A stretch of 54,990 nucleotides of DNA, from assembly GCA_945861565.1 (NCBI GenBank), contig CAMAUY010000025.1, positions 1-54,990 on the forward strand, written 5' to 3'. The notes beneath the pieces are model-generated. The model was not told where the DNA came from. It made no database searches and saw only the letters and a list, made by a program, of their open reading frames with translations. This DNA is from Akkermansia muciniphila. Its GTDB lineage: Bacteria; Verrucomicrobiota; Verrucomicrobiia; Limisphaerales; UBA9464. Made by a program: the position numbers and the translations under genes. This document shows, piece after piece, positions 52,569 through 54,990 of the stretch; the stretch's first letter is position 1; each line of letters begins with the position of its first letter.

Positions 52569-54067
52569 CAAGAATTCTCATCGCTGAATGCAAACAGGAG
52601 GTATCCACCTTCAATCCGCACCTCAGCGGCTACGAGGACTTCGGGGTCCGTCGTGGCGACGAACTGTTGCGCTATCATCGCACGGTCCGGAACGAAATCG
52701 GCGGAGCGTTGAGCGTGTTCGATGCGGCACCCGATGTGGAATTGGTGCCCACCTACAGCGCCTTCTTCATCTCCTCCGGGGGTACCTTGGCGAAGTCGTC
52801 GTGGGAACGGATTGCCACCGAGTTCCTCGACAGCATTCGCGCGGCGCCACCGGTGGACGGGGTGTATTTCTCCATGCACGGTGCGATGGCCAGCGAGCAG
52901 GAGCTGGATCCAGAGGGCTGGTTACTGGCCGAGACCCGCAAGATTCTCGGCGAAAACATCCCGATCGTTGTCTCGCTCGATCTGCATGGCATTCTCACGG
53001 ATCGCATGGTCGAGCACAGCGATGCCATCGTGGCCTATCACACGTATCCGCATGTCGATTTCTTTGAGACCGGTCAGCGTGCAGCCCGACTGCTGCTGCG
53101 AATCGTGGCCGGCGAGGTAAAGCCGGTGACAGCCAAGGTGGCGATCCCGGCACTGGTGCGGGGTGATGAACTCATTACCGCCACCGGATTGTTTGGTCGC
53201 AGTATCCGCATTGCCCAGGACATCGAGAACGGTCCGCTTGGACTCTCCGCGGGCATGTTTATCGGCAATCCCTTCACCGACGTGCCCGCGCTGCAGACTT
53301 ACAGCTTTGTCGTAACAAACAACGATCCGGCGATGGCTGATCGCGAAGCGATCCGGATCGCCGAAAGCTTCTGGGCGAACCATGAAGCGATGCGAGTGCC
53401 CTTGGTCAGTCTCGATGAGATGGCCCGCATCGCCCGAGCCAACCCGCAGGGTACCCTCGCGCTCGTGGATGCTGCCGACGCAACCAGTTCAGGCGCCTCC
53501 GGCGACAGCAACGCAATTCTACGCAAGCTCATTGAAGCCAGCTACACGGGACGCATCCTCCTACCCATCGTTGATCAACCTGCCGTAACGAAGGCGTTCG
53601 CCGCAGGCATCGGTGCCACAATTCAGACGACGATCGGCGGCACACTCGATCCGCGGCGTTTTCAGCCGCTGGCGATCACCGCCAAAGTAAGATTGCTGGC
53701 GGACGGTCGTTTCCGGAGCGAGTCCTTCGGTGAGGAATGGCTGGCCGGTCCCACGGCGGTCTTGGAGGCGGGCAATGCCACGCTCGTCGTCAGCAGCCGG
53801 GCGGTGAACCTATACGACCGCTCGTTTTTCTATGCGCACGGCCAAAATCCAACGCGATTCGACGCCGTGGTGGTCAAGTCGCCGCACTGCCAGCACCACA
53901 TGTATGCCGACTGGTGCGCGCGCCTGGTGCATGTGGATGCGCCCGGCTCTTCGAGTGCCAACCTGCCCTACCTTGGCCACACTCGATGCCGGCGTCCCAT
54001 ATTTCCGCTCGATACCAACGTGACATTCGCCCCTAAGGCCCGACTTTTCCAGCGGTTTGCACGTTGA
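52565..54067 (+). CDS. M81 family metallopeptidase (MlrC-like)
   Basis: A 500-residue zinc peptidase of MEROPS family M81, named after MlrC, which degrades linearised microcystin in Sphingomonas. Characteristic blocks are ILIAECKQEVSTFNPHLS at the N-terminus, the metal-binding GVYFSMHGAMASEQELDPEG, VVSLDLHGILTDRM, AYHTYPHVDFFETG, and the C-terminal DSNAILRKLI with FDAVVVKSPHCQHHMYADW. The ATG at 52565 overlaps the preceding stop (ATGA); the open frame starts at 52535 but the family N-terminus fits 52565. The window gives no reason to assume microcystin as substrate. Most M81 proteins outside Sphingomonas have unknown peptides or amides. It is the last gene of the transporter-hydrolase-peptidase operon. 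Confidence 0.88.
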   Translation: MTRILIAECKQEVSTFNPHLSGYEDFGVRRGDELLRYHRTVRNEIGGALSVFDAAPDVELVPTYSAFFISSGGTLAKSSWERIATEFLDSIRAAPPVDGVYFSMHGAMASEQELDPEGWLLAETRKILGENIPIVVSLDLHGILTDRMVEHSDAIVAYHTYPHVDFFETGQRAARLLLRIVAGEVKPVTAKVAIPALVRGDELITATGLFGRSIRIAQDIENGPLGLSAGMFIGNPFTDVPALQTYSFVVTNNDPAMADREAIRIAESFWANHEAMRVPLVSLDEMARIARANPQGTLALVDAADATSSGASGDSNAILRKLIEASYTGRILLPIVDQPAVTKAFAAGIGATIQTTIGGTLDPRRFQPLAITAKVRLLADGRFRSESFGEEWLAGPTAVLEAGNATLVVSSRAVNLYDRSFFYAHGQNPTRFDAVVVKSPHCQHHMYADWCARLVHVDAPGSSSANLPYLGHTRCRRPIFPLDTNVTFAPKARLFQRFAR

Positions 54068-54097
54068 GCCGTGCATCCACAATTTGTTGGTAAACGG
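54068..54097 (+). repeat. solo REP-like half, related to the element at 14691
   Basis: GCCGTGCATCCACAATTTGT and the following ten bases (54068-54097) match the right arm of the 14691-14853 element (GCCGTGCATCC-C-GAAGTTGTTGG) with a few substitutions. It sits directly after the mlrC-like stop codon. Only one arm is present, so it is a single REP, not a REPIN. Confidence 0.5.
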
Positions 54098-54177
54098 CGC
54101 GGAGCGAGCGAACTCGCATTAGAGATGAAAACTCTTAGAACAGAAGTGAACGACGAGAACAAAGAATCGGCGGATCT

Positions 54178-54990
54178 ATGAAAACACTTCAAATCCAAGG
54201 GTTGTCCATGCTGACAGCCGGTGTGTTATGGGCCGACGTTTCCGCGCTGGCCGAAAACTGGCCGGGCTGGCGAGGGCCGGTCGGCACGGGCGTGGCCAAC
54301 GAAAGGAATTTGCCTCAGCGCTGGGGTACAAATGAAAATGTGCGTTGGCGGACGCCGTTGCCGGAGCGTGGCAACTCGACGCCCATCGTGTGGGGCAACC
54401 GCGTGTTCGTGACGCAGGCGATCGAGGCGGAGAAGCGGCGTGCGTTGTGGTGCTTCGATCGGGCAACAGGCCGAGTCCTCTGGAAGCAGGGCACCGTCGT
54501 CGAAGTCAGCGAGGCAACTCACGAGACTAATCCGCAAGGCTCCTCGTCCCCGGTGACGGACGGCGAACGGGTCGTCGCGTGGTTTGGTTCGGCGGGATTA
54601 TTTTGCTACGATTTCCAGGGGAAGGAACTATGGCATCGCGTTTTTGAGCCACCCCGGCACATCTGGGGCTGGGGAAGTTCGCCGGTGCTACACGGGAACC
54701 GCTGTTACCTCAACTTCGGGCCGGGCGAACCGAGCTTCCTCGTCGCGCTGGACAAGAAAACCGGCAAGGAGATCTGGCGTGTCGCCGAGACGAACGCGGA
54801 CTCGGGCGAAAAGAAGCCGGGGCAGGAGAAGGCGGTGTGGACCGGCTCATGGAGCACGCCGGTTGTGATCAAAGCAGGCCGGCGCGAGGAATTGATCCTG
54901 AGCTGGCCGAAGCGCGTGGTTGCTTTTGAGCCGAAAACGGGCCGGGAGTTGTGGAGTTGCGCGGGAATCAATCCGCTTGTCTACACCTCG
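54178..54990 (+). CDS. PQQ-like beta-propeller protein, 3' end outside the window
   Basis: An open frame of 271 codons that runs off the right edge with no stop. Residues 1-23 form a signal peptide (LTAGVLWADVSALA). The following sequence shows PQQ-like (quinoprotein) propeller blades with the A-L-D-x-x-T-G-x-x-x-W pattern: ALWCFDRATGRVLWKQ, VALDKKTGKEIWRV and VAFEPKTGRELWSC. The opening NWPGWRGPVGTGVA is the W-R-G-P-x-G-x-G start common to planctomycete/verrucomicrobial outer PQQ-like proteins. These are usually BamB-like scaffolds and not dehydrogenases, and no PQQ-binding active site can be judged from the part visible. It follows the MFS-hydrolase-M81 operon after 110 bases. Confidence 0.8.
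   Translation, partial: MKTLQIQGLSMLTAGVLWADVSALAENWPGWRGPVGTGVANERNLPQRWGTNENVRWRTPLPERGNSTPIVWGNRVFVTQAIEAEKRRALWCFDRATGRVLWKQGTVVEVSEATHETNPQGSSSPVTDGERVVAWFGSAGLFCYDFQGKELWHRVFEPPRHIWGWGSSPVLHGNRCYLNFGPGEPSFLVALDKKTGKEIWRVAETNADSGEKKPGQEKAVWTGSWSTPVVIKAGRREELILSWPKRVVAFEPKTGRELWSCAGINPLVYTS

Noticed and set aside
1..54990. CRISPR arrays, rRNA and tRNA genes
   Set aside because: No regularly spaced direct repeats and no rRNA-like segment were seen, and no cloverleaf could be confirmed by eye. A tRNAscan run would be decisive for the tRNAs.

Overview
The window looks like chromosomal DNA of a free-living Gram-negative bacterium of the Planctomycetota-Verrucomicrobiota group, most likely Verrucomicrobiota. 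This is inference from gene content: a DUF1501 plus DUF1549/DUF1553 pair, a large sulfatase, FG-GAP/ASPIC-UnbV and PQQ-like secreted proteins, a DUF748 (AsmA-like) protein, an LptD outer-membrane protein, and many palindromic REP-type repeats with remnants of REP-associated tyrosine transposases (RAYTs). No rRNA, tRNA or CRISPR array was recognised.

Layout. 1-7.6 kb is an accessory zone: a secreted BNR-like propeller, a RAYT scrap, a serine beta-lactamase-like hydrolase, an inverted-repeat-bounded RAYT remnant that abuts a 5'-truncated IS91-type transposase, a large FG-GAP protein, a REPIN-like inverted repeat that cuts off a helicase fragment, and an antitoxin whose toxin is reduced to a stub. 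7.6-18.5 kb is a mostly housekeeping minus-strand block: xylulokinase, peptide deformylase, PfkB kinase, ParB, a zinc metalloprotease, a palindromic repeat, and Mfd. 18.7-24.7 kb runs on the plus strand: a thymidylate-kinase-like protein, a ceramidase-like secreted protein and a 1250-residue DUF748 protein.

24.8-33.6 kb holds a single polypeptide with two complete sulfatase domains, a chimeric DUF1800-DUF1501 reading frame, and a DUF1549/1553-DUF1501 operon. 33.8-43 kb carries lptD, a histone-H1-like basic protein with a terminator, a secreted endonuclease/phosphatase-family protein, two TPR-type proteins, a nucleosidase-like protein with YqgE/AlgH, and two 2-hydroxyacid-type dehydrogenases.

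43.1-49.1 kb starts with a zinc deacylase and then becomes a graveyard: a histidine kinase fragment runs directly into an N-terminally truncated SulP transporter, followed by an intact lipoprotein hydrolase and a multiply frameshifted carbohydrate porin. 49.4-54.1 kb is a tightly coupled MFS transporter, alpha/beta hydrolase and M81 (MlrC-like) peptidase operon. A PQQ-like protein runs off the right edge.

The most notable themes are several kinds of REP/REPIN-like palindromes tied to decayed RAYTs, the tandem sulfatase, and two junctions (about 29180 and 44785-44800) where parts of two families are joined. Those junctions could be real deletions or assembly joins. Starts were chosen from signal peptides, family N-termini and gene spacing, since Shine-Dalgarno sites are weak or absent at most genes here.
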